A stretch of 64,000 nt of DNA from NCBI GenBank assembly GCA_025559845.1, contig CP048469.1, positions 558,001 to 622,000 on the forward strand. The letters run 5' to 3'. Both the position numbers and the translations under genes were made by a program. This DNA comes from Agrobacterium tumefaciens. Its GTDB lineage: Bacteria; Pseudomonadota; Alphaproteobacteria; Rhizobiales; Rhizobiaceae. Shown here piece by piece: positions 35,295-44,104 of the stretch (positions are counted from its first letter, which is position 1; each line of letters opens with the position of its first letter). The notes below the pieces were generated by a model. That model made no database searches. It was not told where the DNA came from and saw nothing but the letters and a program-made list of their open reading frames with translations.

Positions 35295-36021
35295 AAAACG
35301 CAGACTTTCTGGAAAATTCTGGCGTCTGGTGGAAGCGCAACACCAGGTGTCCACCATGAAACTCGTTGACAAGGTGGATGAGCAGTCTTTGCTGGAAGAC
35401 ATACTGGAGACAAGCAAGCGTTCGTTTCCATCGGAATGCGCTGGTCTGGATTATCTTCTCGCGACGCCGTTTCGGTATGGGGCTGCTTATCCCTATGGGT
35501 CACGCTTCAGGAGGGCGGGGTTCACCGAAGGTGTCTATTATGCCGCGGAACGCGTGGAGACGGCGCTGGCTGAGATGGCTTTCTATCGGCTGCTGTTCTA
35601 TGCGGAGTCGCCCGGTACGCCGCTTCCGGCAAATCCTGCCGAATATACCGCTTTCGCGGCGGTCATAGCGACGGAATCAGCATTGGATCTGACCAAGCCG
35701 GAGCTTTCCCGAGATGCGGCTTTCTGGACGAGCCTCACAAACTACGAGCCGTGCCAGGCACTTGCCGATGCTGCGCGTCAGGCAAACGTTGACGCGATCC
35801 TATACCAGTCGGTGCGCGACCCCGAAGCCGGGCTGAACATTGCCTTGCTGACGGCACGTGGGTTTGCGGAGAAGGTACCGGTGGAGCGTGGAAGTTGGCG
35901 CATAAGGCTTTCGAAAGCCGGGGTGCAGGCGCTGTCTGAGTTTCCGATGCGGAGAATTGGTTTCTCCGCATCGGATTTTGCTGCCGATGCACGCCTTGCG
36001 GCGCTTTTGGGTAAGGCTTGA
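35254..36021 (+). CDS. RES-domain toxin
   Basis: The 255-residue protein contains an RES domain (about 70-225) with the Arg-Glu-Ser type residues: RFRRAGFTEGVYYAAERVETALAEMAFYR holds the conserved Arg and Glu, and the Ser lies in LYQSVRDPEAG. RES toxins degrade or modify NAD+ in the cytoplasm, which stops growth until the antitoxin neutralises them. It is longer than minimal RES toxins, with an N-terminal extension of about 60 residues. The gene overlaps the antitoxin gene, the usual order (antitoxin first). Confidence 0.88.
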   Translation: MSFPTWTPAALLSEKRRLSGKFWRLVEAQHQVSTMKLVDKVDEQSLLEDILETSKRSFPSECAGLDYLLATPFRYGAAYPYGSRFRRAGFTEGVYYAAERVETALAEMAFYRLLFYAESPGTPLPANPAEYTAFAAVIATESALDLTKPELSRDAAFWTSLTNYEPCQALADAARQANVDAILYQSVRDPEAGLNIALLTARGFAEKVPVERGSWRIRLSKAGVQALSEFPMRRIGFSASDFAADARLAALLGKA

Positions 36022-36023
36022 TA

Positions 36024-36446
36024 TCAGTTCTGGGAAAGACGTTCGCGCAGCTTTTCTTCTTGCTCGATTATCTCAGGTGTTAGTCCTGCGCCGAAATCCT
36101 CCATTTGCAAAAATGGGCGGATTTCAATTTCGCTGCGTTCCGGCATCGGGTTCGGACAACGCTTCACCCAGGACACGGCTTCTTCCAGATCCTTCACCTC
36201 CCAGATCCAGAAGCCCGCAACGATTTCATTGGTATGGGGGAAGGGGCCGTCGACAACGGTGCGGGTGTCGCCGTCGAAGACAACGCGTTTGCATTTCGCG
36301 GTGGGCTTCAGTCCTTCACCAGCAACCATGATGCCGGCATTGACGAGTTCCTCGTTGAATTTGCCCATGGCTTCCATGAGTTCGGTCGATGGCATTACGC
36401 CATCCTCGCTGCTTTTTGTTGCTTTCACGAAAACGATCACGCGCAT
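36024..36446 (-). CDS. YciI/DGPF-type protein
   Basis: The 140-residue protein has the ferredoxin-like dimeric barrel of YCII-related (DGPFAETKE-type) proteins: MRVIVFVKAT, AGEGLKP, VVDGPFPHTNEIVAGFWIWEVKDLEEAVSWVKRCP and a final acidic helix. The function of this family is unclear; members are often fused to or encoded beside ECF sigma factors, but none is seen here. ATG 36446 has GGAGGA 8 bases ahead; ATG 36452 is too close to it. It is convergent with the RES gene, 2 bp apart. Confidence 0.85.
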   Translation of the reverse strand: MRVIVFVKATKSSEDGVMPSTELMEAMGKFNEELVNAGIMVAGEGLKPTAKCKRVVFDGDTRTVVDGPFPHTNEIVAGFWIWEVKDLEEAVSWVKRCPNPMPERSEIEIRPFLQMEDFGAGLTPEIIEQEEKLRERLSQN

Positions 36447-36530
36447 TATCATTCTCCTCCGGTTTGAATCTGCGATTACGTTGTTGATGAAACGCTCTGG
36501 GGCCGAGCGGGTTTCCTGGGTTCTTTCTGT

Positions 36531-36977
36531 TCAGCCAAGGTCGATGAGATCGCGGCGCAGGCGGTCTGGATCGCCACTACCGATTTTCGATTCAATTTCG
36601 CCATGTGTTTTTTCCCAGATCGGGAGAGCCTCCGAAAGGACAGCCATTCCCTCTGTCGTCAGACGCAGTCGTTTGCCGCGTTTGTCCTTCGGGTCCTGTT
36701 CAATGCTGACCAATCCGCGCCGTTCGAGCGGTTTCAGGGCAGCCGTCAGTGTGGTGCGGTCCATCGCCAGAAGATTGGCTACCGGTCCCATGGGGGGCGG
36801 TTCGGGACGGTTGAGGGACATCAGTAGAGAGAATTGCCCGTTGGTGATGCCTGCCGGCTTCAGCGCGTTGTCGAATAGCCGGGCGAGCGCTCGCGCCGCA
36901 CGTTGCGCATGCAGGCAAAGGCATGCGTCGCGCACAAAAAGGGTTGCCGAAAAAGGAATCAGGGCTGCGTTTGACAT
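36531..36977 (-). CDS. MarR-family transcriptional regulator
   Basis: The 148-residue protein has a Cys-rich N-terminal helix (DACLCLHAQRAARAL), the dimer segment GITNGQFSLLMSLNRPEP, a winged helix (GPVANLLAMDRTTLTAALKPLERRGLVSIEQDPKDKRGKRLRLT) and a C-terminal helix. Paired cysteines (Cys-x-Cys near residue 18) might sense oxidants, as in other MarR proteins; that is inference. It is divergent from the DUF899/DUF1579/VOC genes, with a perfect 12-bp palindrome just ahead of its start. Confidence 0.87.
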   Translation of the reverse strand: MSNAALIPFSATLFVRDACLCLHAQRAARALARLFDNALKPAGITNGQFSLLMSLNRPEPPPMGPVANLLAMDRTTLTAALKPLERRGLVSIEQDPKDKRGKRLRLTTEGMAVLSEALPIWEKTHGEIESKIGSGDPDRLRRDLIDLG

Positions 36978-36988
36978 GCTGTAAATAT

Positions 36989-37000
36989 GTTGATATCAAC
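36989..37000. promoter_or_regulatory. Candidate operator of the MarR regulator
   Basis: GTTGATATCAAC is a perfect 12-bp palindrome 11 bp upstream of the MarR ATG, in the gap shared with the divergent DUF899 gene. AT-rich dyads of this kind are typical MarR sites. Confidence 0.6.
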
Positions 37001-37127
37001 GTAATTAGTCAAGCGGAACTTGCGGCCGCGTTTGCGGTTATTGCGAGGAGCGTGTGACGACGCAGAGCGTGAAGGCAGGTAGAACCCTGCCTGTTGCGCT
37101 GAAGGACAGATCCAAGGAGGAAAGATC

Positions 37128-37859
37128 ATGTCTCATCCCGTCGTATCGAAAGAGGAATGGCTGGCGGCGCGCCGCGATCTGCTGGTGAAAGAGAAGGAAC
37201 TGACGCGGGCACGTGACCGGCTGAACGAAGCCCGCCGCGCCTTGCCATGGGAGCCGGTTGCGGAAGACTACGTTTTCGACGCGCCCTCAGGTCCGAAGTC
37301 GCTCAGTGAGCTCTTCGGAAAATGCAGTCAGCTTATCGTTTATCACTTCATGCTGGCACCTGACTGGGAAGAGGGGTGCACGGGGTGTTCGTTCCTTGCC
37401 GATCATATCGACGGCGCCGTCATTCACCTGAAACATGCCGATGCCAACTTCGTCGCCGTATCGCGCGCCCCGCTCGAGAAGATCGAGGTGTACAAGAAAC
37501 GCATGGGCTGGAAATTCCCGTGGGTTTCCTCAAATGGCAACGAATTCAACTTCGATTACCGGGTTTCGTTTCGGGATGAGGACATCGCATCCGGCACCAT
37601 CACCTACAATTACAGGGACATGCCCGCGGAGGAAGGCCTGAATGAAATGCCCGGTTTCAGCGTTTTCGTGAAGGGCGAGGATGGCAAGATCTATCACAGC
37701 TATTCCACCTACGCGCGCGGCGCGGAAGAGACGTTGGGCACGATGATGATGCTCGATCTCGTTCCGAAAGGCCGCAATGAGGAGGAGATTATGGATTGGG
37801 TGCGCAGGCATGACCAGTACGAGGACCAGCCGAAGGCTGCGGCCGCTTGCTGCCACTGA
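37128..37859 (+). CDS. DUF899 thioredoxin-like protein
   Basis: The 243-residue protein has the DUF899 pattern: a charged N-terminal helical region (KEEWLAARRDLLVKEKELTRARDRLNEARRALPW), a thioredoxin-like core with FMLAPDWEEGCTGCSF (C-T-G-C), and a C-terminal CCH. No signal peptide is seen. DUF899 proteins are AhpC/TSA-like with unknown substrate; the C-x-x-C pair suggests redox activity. It heads a set with the DUF1579 gene 22 bp downstream and the VOC gene. Confidence 0.85.
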   Translation: MSHPVVSKEEWLAARRDLLVKEKELTRARDRLNEARRALPWEPVAEDYVFDAPSGPKSLSELFGKCSQLIVYHFMLAPDWEEGCTGCSFLADHIDGAVIHLKHADANFVAVSRAPLEKIEVYKKRMGWKFPWVSSNGNEFNFDYRVSFRDEDIASGTITYNYRDMPAEEGLNEMPGFSVFVKGEDGKIYHSYSTYARGAEETLGTMMMLDLVPKGRNEEEIMDWVRRHDQYEDQPKAAAACCH

Positions 37860-37881
37860 AAAAAAGGGAGGAGGACCCCTC

Positions 37882-38376
37882 ATGGAAATGGAAAGTGCCA
37901 AGCCGCAGAAAGAACATGAGTTTCTTAATCGCATCGTTGGCGATTGGGTAATGGTTTCAAGCACTGGTCACGACGACTATGACGCAGAAGATCCCGAGCA
38001 GGTTTTTACTGAAAAGGTCCGCTCTATCGGTGGCCTGTGGGTGGTTGGTGAAGGCTCCGGGAAAATGCCTGACGGTACGCCGATGAAAGCCGTGATTACG
38101 GTTGGCTACGATCCGGTCAAAGGCAATTTCGTCGGCACCTGGATCGGTTCGATGATGTCCAATCTCTGGGTCTATAATGGCTGGCTGGAGGCGGATGGAA
38201 AGACGTTGACGCTCGAATCCGAGGGGCCGGCTTTCGACGGTTCAAATCGCACCGACACCTACCGCGATGTCCTGACATTGCATGATGACAACCACCGCAG
38301 CTTTTCCGGCAGTGTCAAAAAGCCGGACGGCAGTTTCGAGATCTTCATGACCTCGGAATTTCGCCGAAAGACCTGA
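37882..38376 (+). CDS. DUF1579 family protein
   Basis: The 164-residue protein has the DUF1579 layout: EHEFLNRIVGDWVMVSS near the N-terminus, then IGGLWVVGEGSGKMP, TVGYDPVKGNFVGTWIGSMMSNLWVYNG, and late TSEF. This predicts a small lipocalin-like beta barrel in the cytoplasm that binds an unknown ligand. GGGAGGAGGA precedes ATG 37882. It follows the DUF899 gene by 22 bp and precedes a VOC gene; the three are probably co-transcribed. Confidence 0.82.
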   Translation: MEMESAKPQKEHEFLNRIVGDWVMVSSTGHDDYDAEDPEQVFTEKVRSIGGLWVVGEGSGKMPDGTPMKAVITVGYDPVKGNFVGTWIGSMMSNLWVYNGWLEADGKTLTLESEGPAFDGSNRTDTYRDVLTLHDDNHRSFSGSVKKPDGSFEIFMTSEFRRKT

Positions 38377-38476
38377 AGCAATCCAAAGCGAATGCTGCAC
38401 GAGACACCTTGAACCGTAGGGCAGGGCGCGCTGCGGTTCCTCACCCGCAAGCCTGTCCAATATCCGGAGAAAACCG

Positions 38477-39256
38477 ATGTCTGATACGCATGGAAAGTTC
38501 ATATGGGTGGAACTGATGACACCCGATACCGATGCGGCTGGCCGTTTCTACAGCCATGTCGTTGGCTGGCAGCTCAAGGATTTCGGCTCGCCGGATATGG
38601 CCTACACCATCTTCGAAGCCAACGGTAAAGGCATGGGCGGGATGATGGAACTGACCGACGCCTTCAAATCGCAAGGTATTCCTCCGAACTGGACGGCCTA
38701 TGTCGCGGTAGACGATGTCGATGCATCTGCGAGACAGTTTGCGGAAAAGGGCGGATCGGTCATGCGCCAGCCGGAAGACATTCCTGAGATCGGCCGTTTT
38801 GCCGTGGTTGTCGATCCCTTCGGCGCCGTGCTCTGCATCATGACGCCGTTGCCGATGGATACCGGTGAGTTTCCGGCGGATACCCAGAGCCTTCAAGGGC
38901 ATGTTGGCTGGTACGAACTGTTTACAGACAATGTCGACGAGGCAATGGCCTTTTACGGTGCGGTTTTCGGCTGGACCAAGGACCATGATTTCGACATGGG
39001 CGAAATGGGACCATACCGCATCTTCGCGCACAACGGCAAAGCAGTCGGTGGTATAATGAAGCGGATGCCGCAAATTCCCGTGTGCCATTGGGGTTACTAT
39101 TTCAATGTCGACGGCATCGATGACGCGATAACCCGTGTCAGCACCGGTGGCGGCAAGGTCGTCAACGGTCCGATGGAAGTTCCCGGCGAAAGCTGGATCG
39201 TCAACTGCCAGGACCCGCAGGGCGCCTTCTTCTCGCTCGTGTCACAGAAGAAATAA
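38477..39256 (+). CDS. VOC (glyoxalase/dioxygenase-like) protein with two domains
   Basis: The 259-residue protein is a tandem of two vicinal-oxygen-chelate domains. The first (about 1-125) starts HGKFIWVELMTPDTDAAGRFYSHVVGWQLKDFG, and the second (about 140-259) starts GHVGWYELFTDNVDEAMAFYGAVFGWTKDHDFD. Both have the W-E-L and F-Y-x-x-V-x-G-W signatures of the CFP30/PhnB-like group. Metal ligands are not obvious. The role may be binding or isomerisation of small aldehydes or drugs. It probably belongs to the DUF899 transcript, 100 bp after the DUF1579 gene. Confidence 0.85.
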   Translation: MSDTHGKFIWVELMTPDTDAAGRFYSHVVGWQLKDFGSPDMAYTIFEANGKGMGGMMELTDAFKSQGIPPNWTAYVAVDDVDASARQFAEKGGSVMRQPEDIPEIGRFAVVVDPFGAVLCIMTPLPMDTGEFPADTQSLQGHVGWYELFTDNVDEAMAFYGAVFGWTKDHDFDMGEMGPYRIFAHNGKAVGGIMKRMPQIPVCHWGYYFNVDGIDDAITRVSTGGGKVVNGPMEVPGESWIVNCQDPQGAFFSLVSQKK

Positions 39257-39313
39257 TCTCCCGCCGTTTATGTCTCTTCCCGGTCTTTCCCCGGGAAGAG
39301 ATCGGCACGCCGG

Positions 39314-40210
39314 TCATCGACCTCTCGGAAGCCGGACATGGTCTATGAAGGCGCGCAGCTTGGGGGCAAGATTGCGTCGGCTCGGATAATAGAGATAGAA
39401 TCCCGCAAACGTCGGCGAGAACTCTTCCAGCATGGCAACGAGTTGGCCATTCGCGAGATAGGGCGCAAATGTCTCTTCCATTCCAAATGTGATTCCAGCG
39501 CCTGCACAGGCGAGTTTGGTCATCAACTGCATGTCATTGGTGGTAAATTCCGGCTCGACCGCGACGGCGAATTCGCGACCGTTTTCCGCAAACTCCCAGC
39601 GATAGGGCGCAATGCCAGGACGGGGCCGCCAGCCAATACACTTGTGACGTATCAGGTCACGCGGATGGCTGGGCAGAGCAAACCGTGCCGCATAATCTGG
39701 CGAGCAGACCGCAAGTTGGCGCTGTTCAGATGACACCGGCACGGCAATCATGTCCAGCTCGATCAGTTCGCCGAGGCGCACGCCGGCATCGTAATGCTCG
39801 GCGACGATATCAAATTCCTCGTCGGTTACGGTGATATCCAGTTGCACCTGTGGGTGTGCTTCGGCAAACCCCGCAAGCAACGGGCCGGACAGAAAGCGTT
39901 CGGCAATCGAGGAAACGGCGAGCCGCAATTGTCCCCGCGCGGTTTGGCTGAGCAATGAAGCTGCCTGGGCTGCCTGGACGAGATTGGCAATGGAGGGAGA
40001 GACTTCTGCATATAGCTGTTGTCCTGCCTCCGTCAGACTCACGCTCCGCGTGGTTCGTTGCACCAGCGCAATCCCCATCGTTTCCTCGAGCTTGCGAATG
40101 GTCTGGCTAATGGCAGATCGGGTCACGCCCAGGCGGTCAGCGGCAGCGCGGAAATTCCGTTCATCCGCCACCATGCAGAAAATCGAAATCGCATTGAGAT
40201 CAATGTTCAT
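39314..40210 (-). CDS. LysR-family regulator
   Basis: The 298-residue protein has an N-terminal LysR winged HTH (MNIDLNAISIFCMVADERNFRAAADRLGVTRSAISQTIRKLEETMGIALVQRTTRSVSLTEAG) and a periplasmic-binding-protein-like effector domain. Its closest look-alikes regulate adjacent SDR or oxidoreductase genes. It is divergent from the SDR gene at 40333 across a 122-bp gap, which should hold shared promoters and a T-N11-A site. The effector is unknown. Confidence 0.9.
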   Translation of the reverse strand: MNIDLNAISIFCMVADERNFRAAADRLGVTRSAISQTIRKLEETMGIALVQRTTRSVSLTEAGQQLYAEVSPSIANLVQAAQAASLLSQTARGQLRLAVSSIAERFLSGPLLAGFAEAHPQVQLDITVTDEEFDIVAEHYDAGVRLGELIELDMIAVPVSSEQRQLAVCSPDYAARFALPSHPRDLIRHKCIGWRPRPGIAPYRWEFAENGREFAVAVEPEFTTNDMQLMTKLACAGAGITFGMEETFAPYLANGQLVAMLEEFSPTFAGFYLYYPSRRNLAPKLRAFIDHVRLPRGR

Positions 40211-40332
40211 TGGTTAGAAAATCTACCCATTAAGTTAAGGATTGAGACGGTTATCACGACAATGCCAACGAATTATCTTCCTTGCAACGGTGCTGCGAAA
40301 CGGGTGGCGCCGCAACACGAAGGAGATCAATC

Positions 40333-41055
40333 ATGGCATTGAACAAAGTCGTTCTCATCACCGGCGCATCCAGCGGCATCGGCGTGGGTATTGCCCGTGA
40401 ACTCGCGAGTGCTGGTGCAAAACTCGTGCTGGGCGCCCGACGTATGGACCGTCTTGAAGCACTGGCCCAGGAGCTTCGCCAGGTGGGTGCGGAGGTGATT
40501 GCGCATCCGCTGAACGTCACGGACAGACAAAGCGTTGCCGAGTTCGCCGACGTTGGCCGAAAGGCCTTTGGGCAGGTCGACGTCATTGTCAACAATGCGG
40601 GTGTCATGCCTCTTTCGCTCATGTCTTCCCTCAAGGTCGATGAGTGGGACCGCATGATCGATGTCAACATCAAGGGGGTTCTCTACGGCGTTGCCGCCGT
40701 ACTGCCTGATATGACCAGCCGCAAGTCCGGGCAGATCATCAATATTGCCTCGATCGGCGCTCTGGCAGTGTCGCCGACCGCTGCAGTGTATTGCGCGACG
40801 AAATATGCCGTTCGCGCCATTTCCGATGGATTGCGCCAGGAGAACAAGGACATTCGCGTCACCTGCATTCACCCCGGCGTCGTCGAGAGTGAGCTGGCCG
40901 ACAGCATCACCGATCCGGCAGCGGCTGATTTGATGAAGACCTACCGGGCAATTGCCTTGAAGCCAGACGCGATCGGTCGCGCCGTTCGATATGCGATCGA
41001 GCAGCCGGACGATGTGGATGTGAACGAGATCGTCGTTCGCCCGACAGCAGCATGA
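40333..41055 (+). CDS. Short-chain dehydrogenase/reductase
   Basis: The 240-residue protein has the NAD(P)-binding motif TGASSGIG at 10-17, NNAGVMP near residue 90 and catalytic YCATK (Ser-Tyr-Lys set with NIASIGA). It resembles NADP-dependent SDRs such as YdfG-like serine dehydrogenases. GAAGGAGAT is the ribosome binding site. It is probably transcribed with the Atu4866-family gene 10 bp downstream and controlled by the divergent LysR. The substrate is unknown. Confidence 0.9.
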   Translation: MALNKVVLITGASSGIGVGIARELASAGAKLVLGARRMDRLEALAQELRQVGAEVIAHPLNVTDRQSVAEFADVGRKAFGQVDVIVNNAGVMPLSLMSSLKVDEWDRMIDVNIKGVLYGVAAVLPDMTSRKSGQIINIASIGALAVSPTAAVYCATKYAVRAISDGLRQENKDIRVTCIHPGVVESELADSITDPAAADLMKTYRAIALKPDAIGRAVRYAIEQPDDVDVNEIVVRPTAA

Positions 41056-41065
41056 GGACGGCGCC

Positions 41066-41398
41066 ATGAAATCGAGGCTTCCATCCATGCTTGGCACAGC
41101 GATGTTTCTTGCGGTCTCATCTGCGACGGCGAGCCCGGAGACCGGACAGGGACGATCGCAAGTGCCCCACCCCTATATCGGCATGTGGGTGACAGGCGAC
41201 GGTCACATCAGGCAGGAGCTGTTGCCGAACGGTCGATATGACGAAGCTCGTGGACAACGGCAAAGTGCCTATCAGGGTCGCTACGAGGTCTCCGGCAACC
41301 GCATCTTCTACTGGGATGACACCGGCTTCACCGCCGACGGCGAGTTCATCGACGACGTGCTGCATCACGGCGGCATGATTTTCTATCGCGAGAAATGA
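41066..41398 (+). CDS. Atu4866-domain secreted protein
   Basis: The 110-residue protein has a Sec-type N-terminus (MKSRLPSMLGTAMFLAVSSATA) and a small beta-rich domain: HPYIGMWVTGDGHIRQELLPNGRYDEARGQR..YQGRYEVSGNRIFYWDDTGFTADGEF. This is the Atu4866 domain named after an Agrobacterium protein. Copies are often next to, or fused with, SDR and LysR genes, as here. The function is not known; a ligand-binding periplasmic barrel is plausible. A strong terminator follows. Confidence 0.85.
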   Translation: MKSRLPSMLGTAMFLAVSSATASPETGQGRSQVPHPYIGMWVTGDGHIRQELLPNGRYDEARGQRQSAYQGRYEVSGNRIFYWDDTGFTADGEFIDDVLHHGGMIFYREK

Positions 41399-41405
41399 TG
41401 CGATC

Positions 41406-41446
41406 AACCACACCGCCTGCGTAAAGCAGGTGGTGTGGTTGTTTAT
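41406..41446. terminator. Bidirectional terminator
   Basis: AACCACACCGCCTGC and GCAGGTGGTGTGGTT form a 15-bp stem (one G-U) around GTAAA, followed by GTTTAT. It ends the SDR/Atu4866 transcript and can also end the minus-strand metallo-hydrolase gene, whose stop overlaps it. Confidence 0.9.
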
Positions 41447-42306
41447 ATCGAAATGACCAGGCCATCCCGGCCGACATGCAAAGGCCCATCAAAGACAGAC
41501 GACACGGCACGTTGCCAATGCTCCTCTTGGAAATCCGGATCGTCAGACGGAATAAGATGGTGAAGCGCGAGAGCTTTCACATTGGCATCGCGTGCCAACC
41601 GTGCGGCATCCGCCGCAGTCGTATGTGATCTGAGCAGGTGCTTCAGTAGCCGGTCATCGCCATTGCCGACACGTGCGACTAAGGCTTCGATACCTTCTCG
41701 CAGCATCGCCTCATGAATGAGGAGGTCAGCGTTTCTGGCAAAATTGGCGAGGGCAGGCAGGTAAGCGGTATCACCGGAAAACACGACGCCTCGACCTCTA
41801 GCCTCGAACGCAAGTGCGTAACTTTCTTTCAGCGGTGGATGCTCATTCAACATCGCACGGACCTGCAAGGTTCCGTTGTCGAAGAACGGCCCCTCATGAA
41901 TGGCCTTTACGACCACGAGGTCGCGCAGGTCGGGACGTCCTTCATCCTCGATGCGCAGGTCGATATCATCCCGCATCGACTCGAAAAAATGTATGCAGTA
42001 ACGGTTCAGACCTTCTGGGCCGTAGATGGTCACAGGTGTTTTGAGACCGGCAGTCCAGGCTGTGTGCAACAGCGGACCGAGTTCCAGATAATGATCGGAA
42101 TGAAGGTGGGTTATGAAGATCAGCGAAATGTCCTTGAGGGACATGCCCTGATCGACCAGTCCGCGTGTGACGCCGAGGCCGCAATCGACGATTACCGTCT
42201 GGTTGGCAAGCGACAGCAGGCTGGATGTAGGGTTGGTCGAACCCGGCCGGATGGCCGGCCCGCCCTTGGTACCCAGAAGCGCGACGTAATCACCGTTTGG
42301 CGTCAT
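41443..42306 (-). CDS. MBL-fold metallo-hydrolase, ribonuclease Z-like
   Basis: The 287-residue protein has the metal-binding motif THLHSDH at 66-72 and the later SGDTAYLPAL (Asp ligand) and ALHHLIP (His ligand) regions. The overall layout resembles RNase Z/arylsulfatase-type proteins. It may be a phosphodiesterase or lactonase-like enzyme rather than the tRNA 3' processing enzyme, since the exosite of RNase Z is not obvious. It lies 47 bp from the HerA-like gene's stop on the same strand; co-transcription is possible. Confidence 0.86.
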   Translation of the reverse strand: MTPNGDYVALLGTKGGPAIRPGSTNPTSSLLSLANQTVIVDCGLGVTRGLVDQGMSLKDISLIFITHLHSDHYLELGPLLHTAWTAGLKTPVTIYGPEGLNRYCIHFFESMRDDIDLRIEDEGRPDLRDLVVVKAIHEGPFFDNGTLQVRAMLNEHPPLKESYALAFEARGRGVVFSGDTAYLPALANFARNADLLIHEAMLREGIEALVARVGNGDDRLLKHLLRSHTTAADAARLARDANVKALALHHLIPSDDPDFQEEHWQRAVSSVFDGPLHVGRDGLVISI

Positions 42307-42352
42307 GAAATCTCCGGAAGTTCAGGCGGCTATCGTGCCGCCTTCCGTTTTC

Positions 42353-43933
42353 TTAGCGTTTCAGGCTGCCCAGAATACCGCGAACAAGCGCGCGGCCAAC
42401 GGAGGTTGCCACGGATCGAGCAGCACTTTTCATCGCCGCTTCGATCACCGTTTCACGCTGGTAGCCGCTCGTCTTGCGGGCTGCACCGCCATTGCGGGCG
42501 CCCGTTGTGGAGGCCTGTGTCGGCTCTTCGTCGCCAAACCCAGGCAGACGCCAGCGCCCTGCCGCGCTGTCGGACTGGCTTGCCGAATTTTCCTCTTCAG
42601 CGCGCTTGGCAGCTTCGGACTCGGCCGTCTTGCGGGCGCGTTCCGTAAGGATTTCGAAGGCGGATTCGCGATCGACATCCTGATCATAGAGGCCTGCGAC
42701 CGGGCTTGTGGCAAGCATCGCCTTGCGTTCGGCATCCGTCAGCGGGCCAACCCGACCAGATGGCGGACGCACCAGTGTGCGCTCAACAATCGATGGTGCG
42801 CCCTTGTCGTGCAGCGTAGAAATCAGCGCTTCACCGGTGCCGAGCGTGGTGATCGTGTCGGCCGTGTTGAAGGCGGGGTTCTGGCGGAATGTGTCGGCGG
42901 CGGTTCGAACCGCTTTCTGTTCGCGCGGTGTATAGGCGCGCAAAGCGTGCTGAACGCGGTTGCCAAGCTGGGCGAGGACCGTTTCCGGTACGTCGAGCGG
43001 GTTCTGGGTGACGAAATAGACACCGACACCCTTGGAGCGGATAAGGCGCACCACCTGTTCCACGCGCTCGACTAGAACTTTTGGCGCATCGTTGAACAGC
43101 AGATGGGCCTCGTCGAAGAAGAACACCAGTCGCGGCTTTTCCGGGTCGCCCACTTCCGGCAGTTCTTCGAACAGTTCAGACAGCATCCACAACAGGAACG
43201 TCGCGTAGAGGCGTGGGTTCATCATCAGCCTGTCGGCTGCCAGCACCGAAATCGTGCCGCGACCATCGGTCGAGGTGCGCATGATGTCCGAAATTTTCAG
43301 AGCCGGCTCGCCGAAGAAGTGCACGGCGCCCTGTTGCTCGAGTACAAGCAGGCCGCGCTGCAGGGAGCCGACCGATGATTTGGAAATCAGGCCGAACTGG
43401 TTTGAAAGTTCGGATGCATTCTCACCCATGTAGTTCAGCAGCGATTGCAGATCCTTGAGGTCAAGCAGCGGCAAACCGCCCTGATCGGCAATCTTGAAGG
43501 CAATGTTCAAAACGCCTTCCTGTGCTTCCGAGGCATCCATAAGCCGCGCCAGAAGCAGCGGCCCCATTTCGGCGATGGTGGCGCGGACCCGATGGCCCTT
43601 TTCACCGTAGAGATCCCAGAAGATCACCGGCGACTTGCCATAGGCAAAATCTGTGAAGCCGATCTGCTCGGCGCGCTTCGCGACCCAGTCTTTCTGTTCA
43701 CCTTCAGCGGCGATACCGGAAAGGTCGCCCTTGATGTCGGCGCAGAAGACCGGAACGCCTGCTTTGGAAAAGCCCTCGGCAAGAACCTGCAGCGATACGG
43801 TCTTGCCCGTACCCGTTGCGCCGGTAATCAAACCGTGGCGGTTGCCGAATTTCAGCTCCAGATATTCGCCCTTGTTCAGGCTGTCGTCCGGATTGCGGCT
43901 GGTCCCGATATAGAGCTGTCCGTCCTGCAACAT
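42353..43933 (-). CDS. HerA-like ATPase (DUF853 type)
   Basis: The 526-residue protein starts MLQDGQLYIGTSRN and has Walker A GATGTGKT at 38-45, Walker B FFFDEAHLLF in the middle, and the GTGEALIS and LVRPPSG segments typical of the DUF853 branch of the HerA/FtsK superfamily. A charged low-complexity linker (KRAEEENSASQSDSAAG) precedes a short C-terminal region. The protein is a cytoplasmic hexameric ATPase, possibly acting on DNA. No NurA nuclease partner is nearby. ATG 43933 is preferred to the upstream frame start at 44017. Confidence 0.88.
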   Translation of the reverse strand: MLQDGQLYIGTSRNPDDSLNKGEYLELKFGNRHGLITGATGTGKTVSLQVLAEGFSKAGVPVFCADIKGDLSGIAAEGEQKDWVAKRAEQIGFTDFAYGKSPVIFWDLYGEKGHRVRATIAEMGPLLLARLMDASEAQEGVLNIAFKIADQGGLPLLDLKDLQSLLNYMGENASELSNQFGLISKSSVGSLQRGLLVLEQQGAVHFFGEPALKISDIMRTSTDGRGTISVLAADRLMMNPRLYATFLLWMLSELFEELPEVGDPEKPRLVFFFDEAHLLFNDAPKVLVERVEQVVRLIRSKGVGVYFVTQNPLDVPETVLAQLGNRVQHALRAYTPREQKAVRTAADTFRQNPAFNTADTITTLGTGEALISTLHDKGAPSIVERTLVRPPSGRVGPLTDAERKAMLATSPVAGLYDQDVDRESAFEILTERARKTAESEAAKRAEEENSASQSDSAAGRWRLPGFGDEEPTQASTTGARNGGAARKTSGYQRETVIEAAMKSAARSVATSVGRALVRGILGSLKR

Positions 43934-44104
43934 TGACTGGTTTCTCCCGACGCGAATTGTAACCTGTTCATAGTTTGGTTGCGATGATCTTATAAGGACA
44001 GTTCGAAGGCGCAACAACTGCTTGATGGCGATGGATAAAAACCGCCTCTAAAGTTGTTCCGAAGCCTGACGCGGACTTGAACCAGTGTGTGTATTGTTTT
44101 ACGT

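Noticed and set aside
41443..42306. Assignment of the metallo-hydrolase as true RNase Z (rnz)
   Set aside because: The motif fits the fold but the tRNA-binding exosite is not evident, so no gene symbol was given.
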